From contig NZ_BDBR01000042.1 of NCBI RefSeq assembly GCF_001613085.1, positions 46,942-110,941 of the forward strand: 64,000 nt of DNA. Direction: 5' to 3'. The translations under genes were made by a program, and so were the position numbers. Shown here in pieces: positions 15,901 to 24,931 of this stretch; within the stretch, counting starts at the first letter, position 1, and the number at the start of each line of letters is the position of its first letter. Below the pieces are notes generated by a model. It saw only the letters and a list, made by a program, of their open reading frames with translations. It was not told the DNA's origin and made no database searches. This DNA is from Nocardia salmonicida NBRC 13393. Its GTDB lineage: Bacteria; Actinomycetota; Actinomycetes; Mycobacteriales; Mycobacteriaceae.

Positions 15901-17213
15901 CGACATTCAAGGACCGATCCGAGGTATTGGCAGAGCTGGGGACCCGGCTCAACATCGCCGAGGTCGTCGAAAGCCTGGTAGACGGCGAGATCCCCGTGCG
16001 CGTGACCGCCTACGACGGCAGCGCGACCGGCCCGGAGAACGCGCCGTACACCCTCGAGATCAAGACCCCACGCGGCATCAACTACCTGGCGGGCGCCCCC
16101 GGCGACCTCGGGATGGCGCGGGCCTACATCGCCGGGGACATGATCGCCGAGGGGGTGCATCCCGGTGACCCGTACGACATCTTGAAAGCCATGCAGGACA
16201 TGAAGTTCCATCGTCCTTCGGCATTGTCGCTGGTCACCATCGCCCGATCGCTGGGCTGGGAGCGGCTCAAGCCGATCGCGCCTCCGCCGCAGGAGACGCT
16301 GCCGCGCTGGCGCCGGATCGCACTGGAAGGCTTGCGCCACTCCAAGACTCGCGATGCCGAGGCGATCCACCACCATTACGACGTCTCCAACAAGTTCTAT
16401 GAGTACGTCCTCGGCTCGTCGATGACCTACACCTGCGCGGTGTACGGCGACGAGAACTGGACGCTCGAGCAGGCACAGGAGAACAAGTACCGCCTGATCT
16501 TCGAGAAGCTGCGGTTGAAGGAAGGCGACCGGCTGCTCGACATCGGCTGCGGCTGGGGCGGCATGGTCCGCTACGCGGCACGCCGCGGCGTGCAGGTGAT
16601 CGGGGCGACCTTGTCGGCCGAACAGGCCGCCTGGGCGCAGCAGAAGATCGCCGAGGAAGGTCTGAGCGAGCTTGCCGAGGTCAGGCACAGCGACTACCGC
16701 GACATCCCCGAGGGCGAATTCGACGCCGTCTCCTCGATCGGCCTCACCGAACACATCGGCGTGCACAACTACCCGTTCTACTTCGGCTACATCAAGGACA
16801 AGCTGCGGGTGGGCGGGCTGTTCCTCAATCACTGCATCACCCGCCACGACAACACCCGCACCACCAAGGCGGGCGATTTCATCGACCGCTACGTCTTCCC
16901 CGACGGGGAGCTGATCGGTTCGGGCCGCATCATCTCCGATATCCAGAACGTCGGCCTCGAAGTGCTGCACGAGGAGAACCTGCGCGAGCACTACGCGCTG
17001 ACGCTGCACGAATGGTGCAAGAACCTGGTCACCAATTGGGACGCGGCCGTCGCCGAGGTCGGCGAGGGCACCGCGAAGGTGTGGGGGCTGTACATGGCGG
17101 GCTGTCGACTCGGCTTCCAGCGCAATGTGATCCAGCTGCACCATGTGCTCGGTGTGAAGCTCGATTCGAACGGCGCCTGGGATGTCCCGTTGCGTCCGTG
17201 GTGGCAGCCGTAG
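15897..17213 (+). CDS. CFA synthase-type SAM-dependent methyltransferase, TmsB/UfaA-like
   Basis: 438 residues. The SAM site is LLDIGCGWGGMVRYAARRG with ATLSAEQAAWAQ, and the catalytic region includes SIGLTEHIGVHNY and the C-terminal YMAGCRLGFQRN typical of cyclopropane fatty acyl phospholipid synthases. An extra N-terminal domain of about 150 residues (APYTLEIKTPRGINYLAGAPG) is also usual for the long forms. It adds methylene or methyl groups to unsaturated acyl chains of membrane phospholipids. It overlaps its FAD partner by four bases, so the two probably act in sequence. The exact modification (methyl branch or ring) is inferred, not shown. Confidence 0.9.
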   Translation: MTTFKDRSEVLAELGTRLNIAEVVESLVDGEIPVRVTAYDGSATGPENAPYTLEIKTPRGINYLAGAPGDLGMARAYIAGDMIAEGVHPGDPYDILKAMQDMKFHRPSALSLVTIARSLGWERLKPIAPPPQETLPRWRRIALEGLRHSKTRDAEAIHHHYDVSNKFYEYVLGSSMTYTCAVYGDENWTLEQAQENKYRLIFEKLRLKEGDRLLDIGCGWGGMVRYAARRGVQVIGATLSAEQAAWAQQKIAEEGLSELAEVRHSDYRDIPEGEFDAVSSIGLTEHIGVHNYPFYFGYIKDKLRVGGLFLNHCITRHDNTRTTKAGDFIDRYVFPDGELIGSGRIISDIQNVGLEVLHEENLREHYALTLHEWCKNLVTNWDAAVAEVGEGTAKVWGLYMAGCRLGFQRNVIQLHHVLGVKLDSNGAWDVPLRPWWQP

Positions 17214-17223
17214 CGTTTGCCGT

Positions 17224-17331
17224 GTTCTCGGCGCGCCTTCGCCGATGGACTGACCGAAGGGTGCGACGAAGGAGTACCCGTAGGGAGGGAAGAGGTGAAG
17301 TTCAGCGCCGAGAACCGCGGCGCCAGCCGCC
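17224..17331. repeat. Dispersed intergenic repeat copy B
   Basis: The element is bounded by the perfect 11-base inverted repeat GTTCTCGGCGC (17224-17234) and GCGCCGAGAAC (17305-17315), followed by the block shared with copy A (17315-17331). Bases 17246-17291 match the reverse complement of 52021-52066 at 42 of 46 positions. It fills the gap between the methyltransferase and the end of the kinase gene and may also act as their terminator. Confidence 0.75.
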
Positions 17332-17335
17332 AAAA

Positions 17336-20300
17336 TTACAGAAGTTCGTCGAGGAAGTGACCGGGCAGGTTCTGCAGGATCGGATGGTCCTGCCCGTCAT
17401 GGGATTGCGTGCGCAACACGTGCAGCAGGCCGACCACCCCCGGGCCCGCGTCCAGCAATGGTCTGCTCCAGCCCAGTTCGGCGCAGGTGCGCAGGACCGG
17501 CAGCACCAGCCCGGTCGCTTCCCCGACCCATCCCGCCGACGCGAGGCATTCGGCGAGTAGCAAGGTCGCGTCCAATTCCGCGCGGGGACGGCCTTGTTCG
17601 AGCGTCTTCGCGTAGATCACCCTGGCATGGCGTGCGGCGCGATCATCGGCGCGCAGCCGTTGTTCGGCCAGCAGGATCCGGATATCGGCGATGGCGCGCG
17701 CCTCGGTGATCAGCGCGGCGGCGCCCTTCTTGCGCCGCGCGCCGTTGCCGGAGGTGTCGGGAACGAAGCCGTCGTCGCCGGCGGGGAATCCGAGCCTGGA
17801 CCGTTCGGCCCGCACCTGGGCGTCCAGGCGGGCCAACCCGTTCTCCGTGGCCACTCGCGCGCCTTCGTCGAGGCGCGCCGAGGCCGTGTACTGGTCGCCG
17901 AGCGCGGCCTTCACCCTGGCCCCGGTCACGAAGGTCGCGATCAGGAAGTCGACGGGACCGACCCGGGTGACCAGCTCGTGGCTCTCGTCGAGGAGCCGAT
18001 CAGCCAGTGTCAGATCGCCTCGGCGATAGGCCAGATCGCCGAGCAGCGCGGCCGCGATGCGTGCGGCGTCCGAGCGCGGACCCGCCCTGGTTCGGGCAGC
18101 CTCGTAGGCCTGCTCGAAAGCGGTGGTAGCGGCGGCGATGTCGAGTTGCTCGTAGGCGGCGTCGCCCAACGCGCAGAGACCGAAGACCGGACCGAGCGGG
18201 TCCTTCGACTGGGAGTGATAGTCGGCTGCCCAATTCTGTAGGTCGGTCACCGCGTCGAAGTCGAACTCGCACAGCCGAACGAACGACATCAGATTGGCGG
18301 CGGTCGACACCGTCCAGGCGGGCAGGTCGCCGGGCTCTTTCAGAATGCCGGCCAGGCTGTCGGCCACCTCGGCGATGTCATCGTGTGCCACCCGATCGGC
18401 GGCGTCTAGCACCGTTGCCACACACCGCTGTTCGGTCAGTTCCGGCGCACCGGGCGCGCTGCGGGCCAGCAGGTTCGAGAGCCTGCCGAGCGCGCTGCGG
18501 GCGGTCCCGGTCTGCTGCATGTTCATATTCGCCCTCGCCACCGCCATCAACAGCTTCGACCGCGACGTCACCTGCTGCACAGGCAGTTTCGAGACAGTGC
18601 CGAGCAGGGTGCCCAGCCGGGACCCGTCGATCAGGTCCATGCCGCCGCTCTCGAGCAGGTCGGCGGCGAGTTTGAGATCGGTCGCCGCCAGTGCGTGATC
18701 CACCGACTTGCGCAGCAGCTGATGCTCGGCGTACCAGCGAGCAGCCTTGCGGTGCAGTGTTTTCGAACGCCCGGGATGTTCGCGATCGAGCCGGGCACGT
18801 AGATGCTCGGCGAACAGCGGTTGCATGCGATACCACTCAGGATCGTGCTGGATCCGATGCAGGAAGAGTTCACGCTGCTCGGCCTGGGCCAGCATCGCGG
18901 CGCCGTCGGCGACGTCAGCGAGCACCCCGGCCAGGGAGCCGTTCACCCGCTCGACCACCGAGATCGCCATCAGGAACTCCAGTTGCTCCGGCGCCAGCGC
19001 GTCGAGCACGTTCTCGGCCAGGTACTCCCGCATCCCGTGCCCGCCCTCGGCGAGCGAGGCGAGCAGCTGCGTCGGGTCGGCCTTACCGCGCAGCGTCAGG
19101 CTCACCAACTGGATCGCGGCGGGCCAGCCGTCGGTCGCGAGGTGGATCTGCTCGACCTGCTCGTCGGTGAGCGCGAAACCGTTGCGTTCCACCAGGATCT
19201 GACGAGTCTCCGATTCGGTGAGCCGCAAGGCGGCGGCGTCCAGCTCCACCAGTTCGTCGCGCACCCGCAACCTGCTGATCGGCAGGCCGGACTGATCGCG
19301 ACTGGTGATGACGAACCGCACGTGGTGGCAGCCGTTGTCGAGCAACGTCGCCATCGCTCGTTGCACGCCGGGGTCGCGCACCCGGTGCCAGTCGTCGACC
19401 ACCACGACCACCGGTTGCCCGCTGGCGTGGATCTCATCGATCAGCGTGGCGATCACGTAGGCGACGGCGTCGGCGGGACGCTCCTCCAGCACCTGTTCCA
19501 GGCCCGCGCCGACATCGGGGCGCACGCGGCGGATGGCATGGATGAGATGGGCCAGGAACCAGATCTCGCTGTCGTCGTCCTGGTCGACGCCGAGCCACGC
19601 CACCGGGATATCGCGGGTGGCCAGGTCCGCGCGCCACTGCGTGGCGATGGTGCTCTTGCCGAAACCGGCGGGCGCGTGGATCAGGGCGAGTCGGCGCGCG
19701 CCGCCCTCACGCAGCACGTCGAGCAGGCGCTGGCGGGGGAAGGGCTCGCGCGCGGGCGTGGGCGGGCGGAATTTGGTGGCGGCGGTCGGCGGAAAGGTGC
19801 CGGTCGTCGAGCTCGGCATGGGTACCGAGGCGCCCGCGGGCTGCAGGGTCAGCGGCCAGCTGCGGCGGCCGGTGACCGACTTCAGAACCTCCGGGGCGTC
19901 GTCGGTGGTCTCCTCGGAGTCGAGCAACGCCATTTCGTCCGGCATCTGGCCGTGTGCGCGCTGGACTTCGCGCAGCATCTCGCCGAACTCGTAGGCCGAG
20001 GCCGGACGGTCGGCGGGCTCGGGGGACATGGCGCGTTCGATCACTTCCGCCACGTCACCGGGGATGTCCTGGGCACGCAGGTCGGGAACGTCCTGGGTGG
20101 TGATGCGCAGGAACTGGGCGACCACCTTCTCCCCCGCGTGGCGTTCGAACGCGGCGTGGCCGGTGAGCAGGGCGAACAGGGTCGCGCCGAGACCGTAGAT
20201 ATCCGACCGAACGGTCGGTTCATTGCCTTTGAGTACCTCCGGCGCGGTGAACGCGGGCGAGCCGGTGATCAGGCTGCTCGACGTCTGGAAGCCGCCGGGG

Positions 20301-20872
20301 ATGCGGGCGATGCCGAAGTCGGTGAGTTGCGGTTCGCCGTAGCCGCTGATCAGCACGTTCGCCGGTTTCACATCCCGGTGCAGGATGCCCGCCCGATGCG
20401 CCGACTCGATCGCCGCCGCCAGCTTCACCCCGGCCCGCAGGGTATCCGACCAGGTCAGCGGGCCGCGATCGTGGATGAGCCGTTCGAGTGAGCCACGCGA
20501 GCAGTACGGCATCACGATCAGCGGCAGCCCGGTCTCGGTCACGTCCACCTGCAGGATGTCGACGATATTCGGGTGACCGGACAGCCTGCCCATCGCCTGT
20601 TCCTCGCGCAGGAACCGCTCCCGGCTCTCCACGTCGATCTCCGAGGACAGCACCTTCACCGCGACCACACGATCCAGCGCCGGCTGCAATGCCCGGTACA
20701 CCACACCGAACCCGCCGCGCCCGATCTCCTTGGCGCCCGTGAGCCCCATGGCATCGAGTTCCGCGATCACGGCTTCGTCGGGCACCCCCGGCGCCATCGT
20801 CCGCTGCGTATTCAGCCCCACCGGCGCCGCCTCGGCAGGCCCGCGCTGCATACGCGTCTGCTCCGGATCCAT
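17336..20872 (-). CDS. pknK: PknK-like serine/threonine kinase fused to MalT-type AAA regulator
   Basis: 1178 residues. The kinase domain covers about residues 45-305: glycine loop IGRGGFGVVYRAL, catalytic loop HRDVKPANV and activation segment start LTDFGIAR. A Ser/Thr/Pro linker leads to a STAND/MalT-type ATPase with Walker A APAGFGKST (near residue 402) and Walker B VVVVDDWHRV, then a long TPR-like helical region to the end. No C-terminal LuxR helix-turn-helix is visible, as in mycobacterial PknK. ATG 20872 is chosen because AGGTGG lies a few bases upstream; an upstream in-frame ATG at 20938 is possible. It probably links phosphorylation to transcriptional or stress control. Confidence 0.87.
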   Translation of the reverse strand: MDPEQTRMQRGPAEAAPVGLNTQRTMAPGVPDEAVIAELDAMGLTGAKEIGRGGFGVVYRALQPALDRVVAVKVLSSEIDVESRERFLREEQAMGRLSGHPNIVDILQVDVTETGLPLIVMPYCSRGSLERLIHDRGPLTWSDTLRAGVKLAAAIESAHRAGILHRDVKPANVLISGYGEPQLTDFGIARIPGGFQTSSSLITGSPAFTAPEVLKGNEPTVRSDIYGLGATLFALLTGHAAFERHAGEKVVAQFLRITTQDVPDLRAQDIPGDVAEVIERAMSPEPADRPASAYEFGEMLREVQRAHGQMPDEMALLDSEETTDDAPEVLKSVTGRRSWPLTLQPAGASVPMPSSTTGTFPPTAATKFRPPTPAREPFPRQRLLDVLREGGARRLALIHAPAGFGKSTIATQWRADLATRDIPVAWLGVDQDDDSEIWFLAHLIHAIRRVRPDVGAGLEQVLEERPADAVAYVIATLIDEIHASGQPVVVVVDDWHRVRDPGVQRAMATLLDNGCHHVRFVITSRDQSGLPISRLRVRDELVELDAAALRLTESETRQILVERNGFALTDEQVEQIHLATDGWPAAIQLVSLTLRGKADPTQLLASLAEGGHGMREYLAENVLDALAPEQLEFLMAISVVERVNGSLAGVLADVADGAAMLAQAEQRELFLHRIQHDPEWYRMQPLFAEHLRARLDREHPGRSKTLHRKAARWYAEHQLLRKSVDHALAATDLKLAADLLESGGMDLIDGSRLGTLLGTVSKLPVQQVTSRSKLLMAVARANMNMQQTGTARSALGRLSNLLARSAPGAPELTEQRCVATVLDAADRVAHDDIAEVADSLAGILKEPGDLPAWTVSTAANLMSFVRLCEFDFDAVTDLQNWAADYHSQSKDPLGPVFGLCALGDAAYEQLDIAAATTAFEQAYEAARTRAGPRSDAARIAAALLGDLAYRRGDLTLADRLLDESHELVTRVGPVDFLIATFVTGARVKAALGDQYTASARLDEGARVATENGLARLDAQVRAERSRLGFPAGDDGFVPDTSGNGARRKKGAAALITEARAIADIRILLAEQRLRADDRAARHARVIYAKTLEQGRPRAELDATLLLAECLASAGWVGEATGLVLPVLRTCAELGWSRPLLDAGPGVVGLLHVLRTQSHDGQDHPILQNLPGHFLDELL

Positions 20873-21021
20873 GTGACCACCTCTCACCATCGGCGTCACC
20901 GGCGTTTCGGTCGGTATGCGGGCCGTCACCGGCATCACCGCACATATCCAAGCTAGCGCGATCCGGCATCTATCGGGTGGAGATTCGACGCTGTGGCGGC
21001 AACGGTTGTCCGAACCGGAAT

Positions 21022-22107
21022 TCAGCGCACAGCGAGCGCGATCAACTGGGTGCGCTGTTCCGACGCGAAGTTGTTGTCCGCGACCAGCACCAACGTGCGT
21101 TCACCCGAAGGCAGGCGCGGGCCCCACGTCATCGCCTCGATGTTGTCGACCGCCTCGATCCCGAGGTCGGCGAGATCGGCGACCAGCCGTTTCGTGACCG
21201 GACGAGCACCCGAGATCGGCGCGTCGAGCACAGTGCTCGCGGACGCGGTGTCGATCTCGAAGATCCGCACCCGATTTCCCACACCCTTGGCGAAAGCCCG
21301 TTCGACCACCAGGAATCGAGTCGGATCGAGCGTGTCGTCGGCGAGGATCGCGGTCACGCCGTTGCTCGCCTGGCCGGCCTCCGGCCGGGACTCGGCGAAT
21401 ACCGGCTCCAGCGGATAGGCGTACTGGGCCAGCACCGGCCCGAACCTGGCCTGGACGGTGATGCGCGTCGTCGCCCCCGCCGTCGTGGTCGCGCCCGGCC
21501 CGTCCTGGAGCAGCGGCCCTTCCATCGCGGTCACGAACAACGCGCCGCCTGCCGCGAACGTCGCCCCTTCGAGCGCTTGATTCTGCCGCGGCCCCGAATC
21601 CGCGCGCATCCGTTCGTTTTCCGGAATCGGCAACTCCGCGACGAACCCACCGTCCGCCCGGGCTACCCGCACCGACGGATCGGCGAGCACCCCACCGGCG
21701 CGCTCTCCCTCCTGCGTCCAGAAGTAGTCCCCCGTCCACGGATCGACCCGAATATCCTCCGGATCCACCGATTTCGGCGGATACACACTCCCGTCAGGCC
21801 GCAGCAGCGGCTTCGTGCCGACGAAGCGCACGGGACCGATACCGTCCTCCCCCAACGGAATCCGAGCCGTGTATACCCGCGCAGGTCCCTTCTCCGACCG
21901 GTCATCGCTGACCAATACGAATTCCCCACTGCCGGACAGGTAATCGATGCCAGACAGCCCACCGACCACCGTCGCCTCGAATTCGAGATCGTGCTCGACT
22001 ACCTGCTCACCCAATACCCGCACCCCACCGGCCTCAGCCCCCGCATCCGGCACCACGCCCCCCGCGACGACGATTCCCAGCACCACTGCGGCCACCCGAT
22101 GTCCCAT
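21022..22107 (-). CDS. Secreted esterase-like activity of phytase family protein
   Basis: 361 residues with a signal peptide of about 26 residues (MGHRVAAVVLGIVVAGG, then GAEA). The mature chain is a beta-propeller-like protein with the family blocks GGLSGIDYLSGSGEFVLVSDDR, shown here only in part as GLSGIDYLSGSGEF, and NIEAMTWGPRLPSG near the end, typical of the phytase-like esterase domain. It is probably exported to the envelope. The start ATG 22107 lies seven bases after a TAGCTT box (22115-22120), so it is likely leaderless, and this excludes the longer upstream reading frame. The substrate is unknown. Confidence 0.85.
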   Translation of the reverse strand: MGHRVAAVVLGIVVAGGVVPDAGAEAGGVRVLGEQVVEHDLEFEATVVGGLSGIDYLSGSGEFVLVSDDRSEKGPARVYTARIPLGEDGIGPVRFVGTKPLLRPDGSVYPPKSVDPEDIRVDPWTGDYFWTQEGERAGGVLADPSVRVARADGGFVAELPIPENERMRADSGPRQNQALEGATFAAGGALFVTAMEGPLLQDGPGATTTAGATTRITVQARFGPVLAQYAYPLEPVFAESRPEAGQASNGVTAILADDTLDPTRFLVVERAFAKGVGNRVRIFEIDTASASTVLDAPISGARPVTKRLVADLADLGIEAVDNIEAMTWGPRLPSGERTLVLVADNNFASEQRTQLIALAVR

Positions 22108-22303
22108 GGACGACAAGCTATCCACCCCAGCACACCCCCAGGTGAACGCCATCCGAACTGTCGGACCTCCGCCGGCGTCCCTTGCTACCTTCCGCGAATC
22201 GGCGAAGAATTGGACCCGCGGTGGGCTCGGCCGTGGGCCGCACTGGGCTCCACGCGGTGGACCACGACATGACCGCTCATCATCCGAGCAGAAGTGAGAT
22301 GTC

Positions 22304-22669
22304 ATGTCCACGCTGGTACGCATGAGTTTCGACGCGCCCGAGGAAACCCGGCCGTTCGAGCAGGGCAAGGGTCGACTCGACCTGGTCAATGTCGAAGGCG
22401 GCCCGGTCGGCCGTGCGATCTTCGAACCCGGTTGGCGATGGAGCGAGCACGTGAAACCGATCGCGGGCACCGACAGCTGTCAGGCCGCGCACATCGGGTA
22501 CTGCCTGTCCGGGCGGATCGTGGTGGAGATGGACGACGGCGAGCAGCTGGAATTCGGCCCCGGCGACGTCATGATCGCCTCCCCCGGACACGATGCCTGG
22601 GTCGTCGGCGCCGAGCCGTGCGTGGTGCTCGACTGGCAGGGCTACGCCGACTACGCCAAGCCGCGATAA
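22304..22669 (+). CDS. Cupin domain protein
   Basis: 121 residues, a single small cupin barrel. The first cupin motif region reads EPGWRWSEHVKPIAG and the second GDVMIASPGHDAWVVG; metal-binding His residues are present in both. Such single-domain cupins bind a metal and small ligands or act as isomerases or dioxygenase-like enzymes. It stands alone between a divergent secreted protein and the convergent fadB gene, so context adds nothing on function. Confidence 0.88.
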   Translation: MSTLVRMSFDAPEETRPFEQGKGRLDLVNVEGGPVGRAIFEPGWRWSEHVKPIAGTDSCQAAHIGYCLSGRIVVEMDDGEQLEFGPGDVMIASPGHDAWVVGAEPCVVLDWQGYADYAKPR

Positions 22670-22676
22670 ACGGCGA

Positions 22677-22707
22677 ACGCCCGCCACCTCAGCGAGGTGA
22701 CGGGCGT
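22677..22707. terminator. Convergent hairpin between cupin gene and fadB
   Basis: ACGCCCG-C-CACCTC pairs with GAGGTG-A-CGGGCGT around a three-base loop, with one mismatch. It lies between two convergent genes. The U-tracts are short, so terminator activity is likely but not certain. Confidence 0.55.
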
Positions 22708-22737
22708 CCGGACCCGGCCGAAACCGGAACTACCGAC

Positions 22738-24894
22738 TTACTTGCGCAGCGAGGCCGGAACCTCGAAACGCGGGCCGAACTTCGCGGCCAGCTCGTCGGC
22801 GCGGGCCACGAAGGCCTCCTGGCCACCGGGGTAGCCGACGATGAACTGGTGCGAGCCACCCGACCAGGCCGGGAAGCCGATGCCGAAGATCGAGCCGATG
22901 TTCGCGTCGGCGGTGCTGGTGAGCACGCCTTCGTCGAAGCACTTCTGGGTCTCGATGGACTCGGCGAACATCATCCGGTCCTTGAGGTCCTGGAAGGTGA
23001 CACCCTCCGGGAGCTCACGGCTCGAGCTGAAGATCTCGCGCAGCTCGTCCCACAGGCCGGTGGCCTTGCCGTCGACGTACTCGTAGAAGCCCGCGCCGCC
23101 CAGCTTGCCCTTGCGGTCGTACTTGTCGATCAGGGTGTTGAGGACCTCGGCGGTCTTCGCGGACGCGGCGTTGAGCTCGCCACCAGCAGCGAGGATGGCC
23201 TCGGAGGTCTCCTTGTAGATCTTCTGCATCGTGGTGAAGTTCAGCTCGTCGCTGAGCTTCAGCGGCGCGGCCGGGTAGCCCGCCTGCAGCCCGGCCTGCT
23301 CGACAGTGGCCGGGTCGATACCCTCGGCGACCATCGAGATGGCCTCGTTGATGAAGGTACCGATCACGCGCGAGGTGAAGAAGCCACGGCTGTCGTTGAC
23401 GACGATCGGGGTCTTCTTGATGGCGAGGGTGTAGTCGTACACCCGAGCCAGCGCCTCGTCGGAGGTGTTCTTGCCCTTGATGATCTCCACCAGCGGCATC
23501 TTGTCCACGGGGGAGAAGAAGTGGATACCGATGAAGTCCTCGGACCGCTTCACGCCCTCGGAGAGCAGGGTGATCGGCAGGGTGGAGGTGTTCGAGCCGA
23601 GCAGGGCATCGGCGTCGACGATGTCCTCGATCTCCTGGAAGACCTTGTTCTTGAGGTCCGGGTTCTCGAACACGGCCTCGATGACGAAGTCGACACCCTT
23701 GAAGTCGGCCGCGTCGGCGGACGGGGTGATGCGAGCCAGCAGCGCGTCGGACTTCTCCTGCGTGGTCTTGCCACGCGAGAGTGCCTTGGCCTCGATGGCC
23801 TCGGCGTAGCCCTTGCCCTTGACGGCGTTGGCGAGCTCGACGTCCTTGAGCACGACCTCGTAGCCGGCCTTGGCCGAGACGTAGGCGATGCCCGCGCCCA
23901 TCATGCCGGCGCCGATGACGCCGATCTTCTTGATCTCACGCTTGGGCACATCCGCGACGGACGGACGCGAGCCGCCACCGTTGATGTGGTTGAGGTCGAA
24001 GAAGAACGCCTGGATCATGTTCTTCGCGACCGGACCGGTCAGCAGGCTCGTGAAGTAACGGCCCTCGATGGTCAGCGCGTTGTCGATGTCGACCTGCGCA
24101 CCCTCGACCGCCGCGGCCATGATGGCGCGCGGGGCGGGCATGTTGGTGCCCTTGATCTGCTTGCGCAGGTTGGCCGGGAACGCGGGCAGGTTCGCCGCGA
24201 AGGCCGGGGTGGACGGAGTGCCGCCGGGGATCCGGTAGCCCTTCTTGTCCCACGGCTGCGCCGCTTCGGGGTTGGCCGCGATCCACACCTTGGCGGCGGG
24301 GATCAGTTCCTCGACCGTGGCGACGACCTCGTCGATCAGGCCGATTTCCTTGGCCTTGGTGACGCGGTGACGCTGGCCCTGCAGCAGCACCTGCATCAGC
24401 GCGTTCTGCAGGCCGAGCATGCGCACGGTGCGGGTCACGCCGCCGCCACCGGGCAACAGGCCGAGGGAGACCTCGGGCAGGCCGATGGCCGAACCCTTGA
24501 CGTCGGCCGCGATGCGGTAGTGGGTGGCCAGCGCGATCTCGAGGCCGCCACCGAGGGCAGCGCCGTTGATGGCGGCGACGACCGGCTTGCCGAGCTGCTC
24601 GAGGCGACGCAGCGGGGCCTTGACGTCGGTGACCATCTTGACGACCTCGGCCGCGTTGTCCGGGCCGACCTTCATCATGTTCTTCAGGTCGCCGCCGGCG
24701 AAGAAGGTCTTCTTGCCCGAGGTGATGACGACACCGGTGATGTCGTCCTTCTCTGCCTCGAGGCGGTCGACGGTGGCGTTCATCGACGCGAGGTACGCGT
24801 CGTTCATGGTGTTGGCGCCCTGGCTGGGGTCGTCGATGGTGAGGACGACCACGCCGTCGGCGTCCTTCTCCCAGCCGATGATGTTGTCAGTCAT
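22738..24894 (-). CDS. fadB: Fatty acid oxidation multifunctional protein FadB (enoyl-CoA hydratase/3-hydroxyacyl-CoA dehydrogenase)
   Basis: 718 residues. Residues about 1-190 are an enoyl-CoA hydratase domain (oxyanion region NGAALGGGLEIALA). A linker leads to the NAD-binding 3-hydroxyacyl-CoA dehydrogenase domain (IGVIGAGMMGAGIAYVSA, then GIHFFSPVDKMPLVE) and the C-terminal helical domain. It performs the second and third steps of beta-oxidation and forms the trifunctional complex with FadA. The start ATG 24894 has AGGAG about ten bases upstream. It follows fadA by 37 bases on the same strand, as in the mycobacterial fadA-fadB pair (Rv0859-Rv0860, from memory). Confidence 0.93.
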   Translation of the reverse strand: MTDNIIGWEKDADGVVVLTIDDPSQGANTMNDAYLASMNATVDRLEAEKDDITGVVITSGKKTFFAGGDLKNMMKVGPDNAAEVVKMVTDVKAPLRRLEQLGKPVVAAINGAALGGGLEIALATHYRIAADVKGSAIGLPEVSLGLLPGGGGVTRTVRMLGLQNALMQVLLQGQRHRVTKAKEIGLIDEVVATVEELIPAAKVWIAANPEAAQPWDKKGYRIPGGTPSTPAFAANLPAFPANLRKQIKGTNMPAPRAIMAAAVEGAQVDIDNALTIEGRYFTSLLTGPVAKNMIQAFFFDLNHINGGGSRPSVADVPKREIKKIGVIGAGMMGAGIAYVSAKAGYEVVLKDVELANAVKGKGYAEAIEAKALSRGKTTQEKSDALLARITPSADAADFKGVDFVIEAVFENPDLKNKVFQEIEDIVDADALLGSNTSTLPITLLSEGVKRSEDFIGIHFFSPVDKMPLVEIIKGKNTSDEALARVYDYTLAIKKTPIVVNDSRGFFTSRVIGTFINEAISMVAEGIDPATVEQAGLQAGYPAAPLKLSDELNFTTMQKIYKETSEAILAAGGELNAASAKTAEVLNTLIDKYDRKGKLGGAGFYEYVDGKATGLWDELREIFSSSRELPEGVTFQDLKDRMMFAESIETQKCFDEGVLTSTADANIGSIFGIGFPAWSGGSHQFIVGYPGGQEAFVARADELAAKFGPRFEVPASLRK

Positions 24895-24931
24895 AGTTTT
24901 TCGTTCTCCTGTGAGAAGTTTCGGCCGGGAA

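Noticed and set aside
18803..20491. 562-codon open frame on the plus strand
   Set aside because: Antisense to the PknK-like gene and without any known domain.
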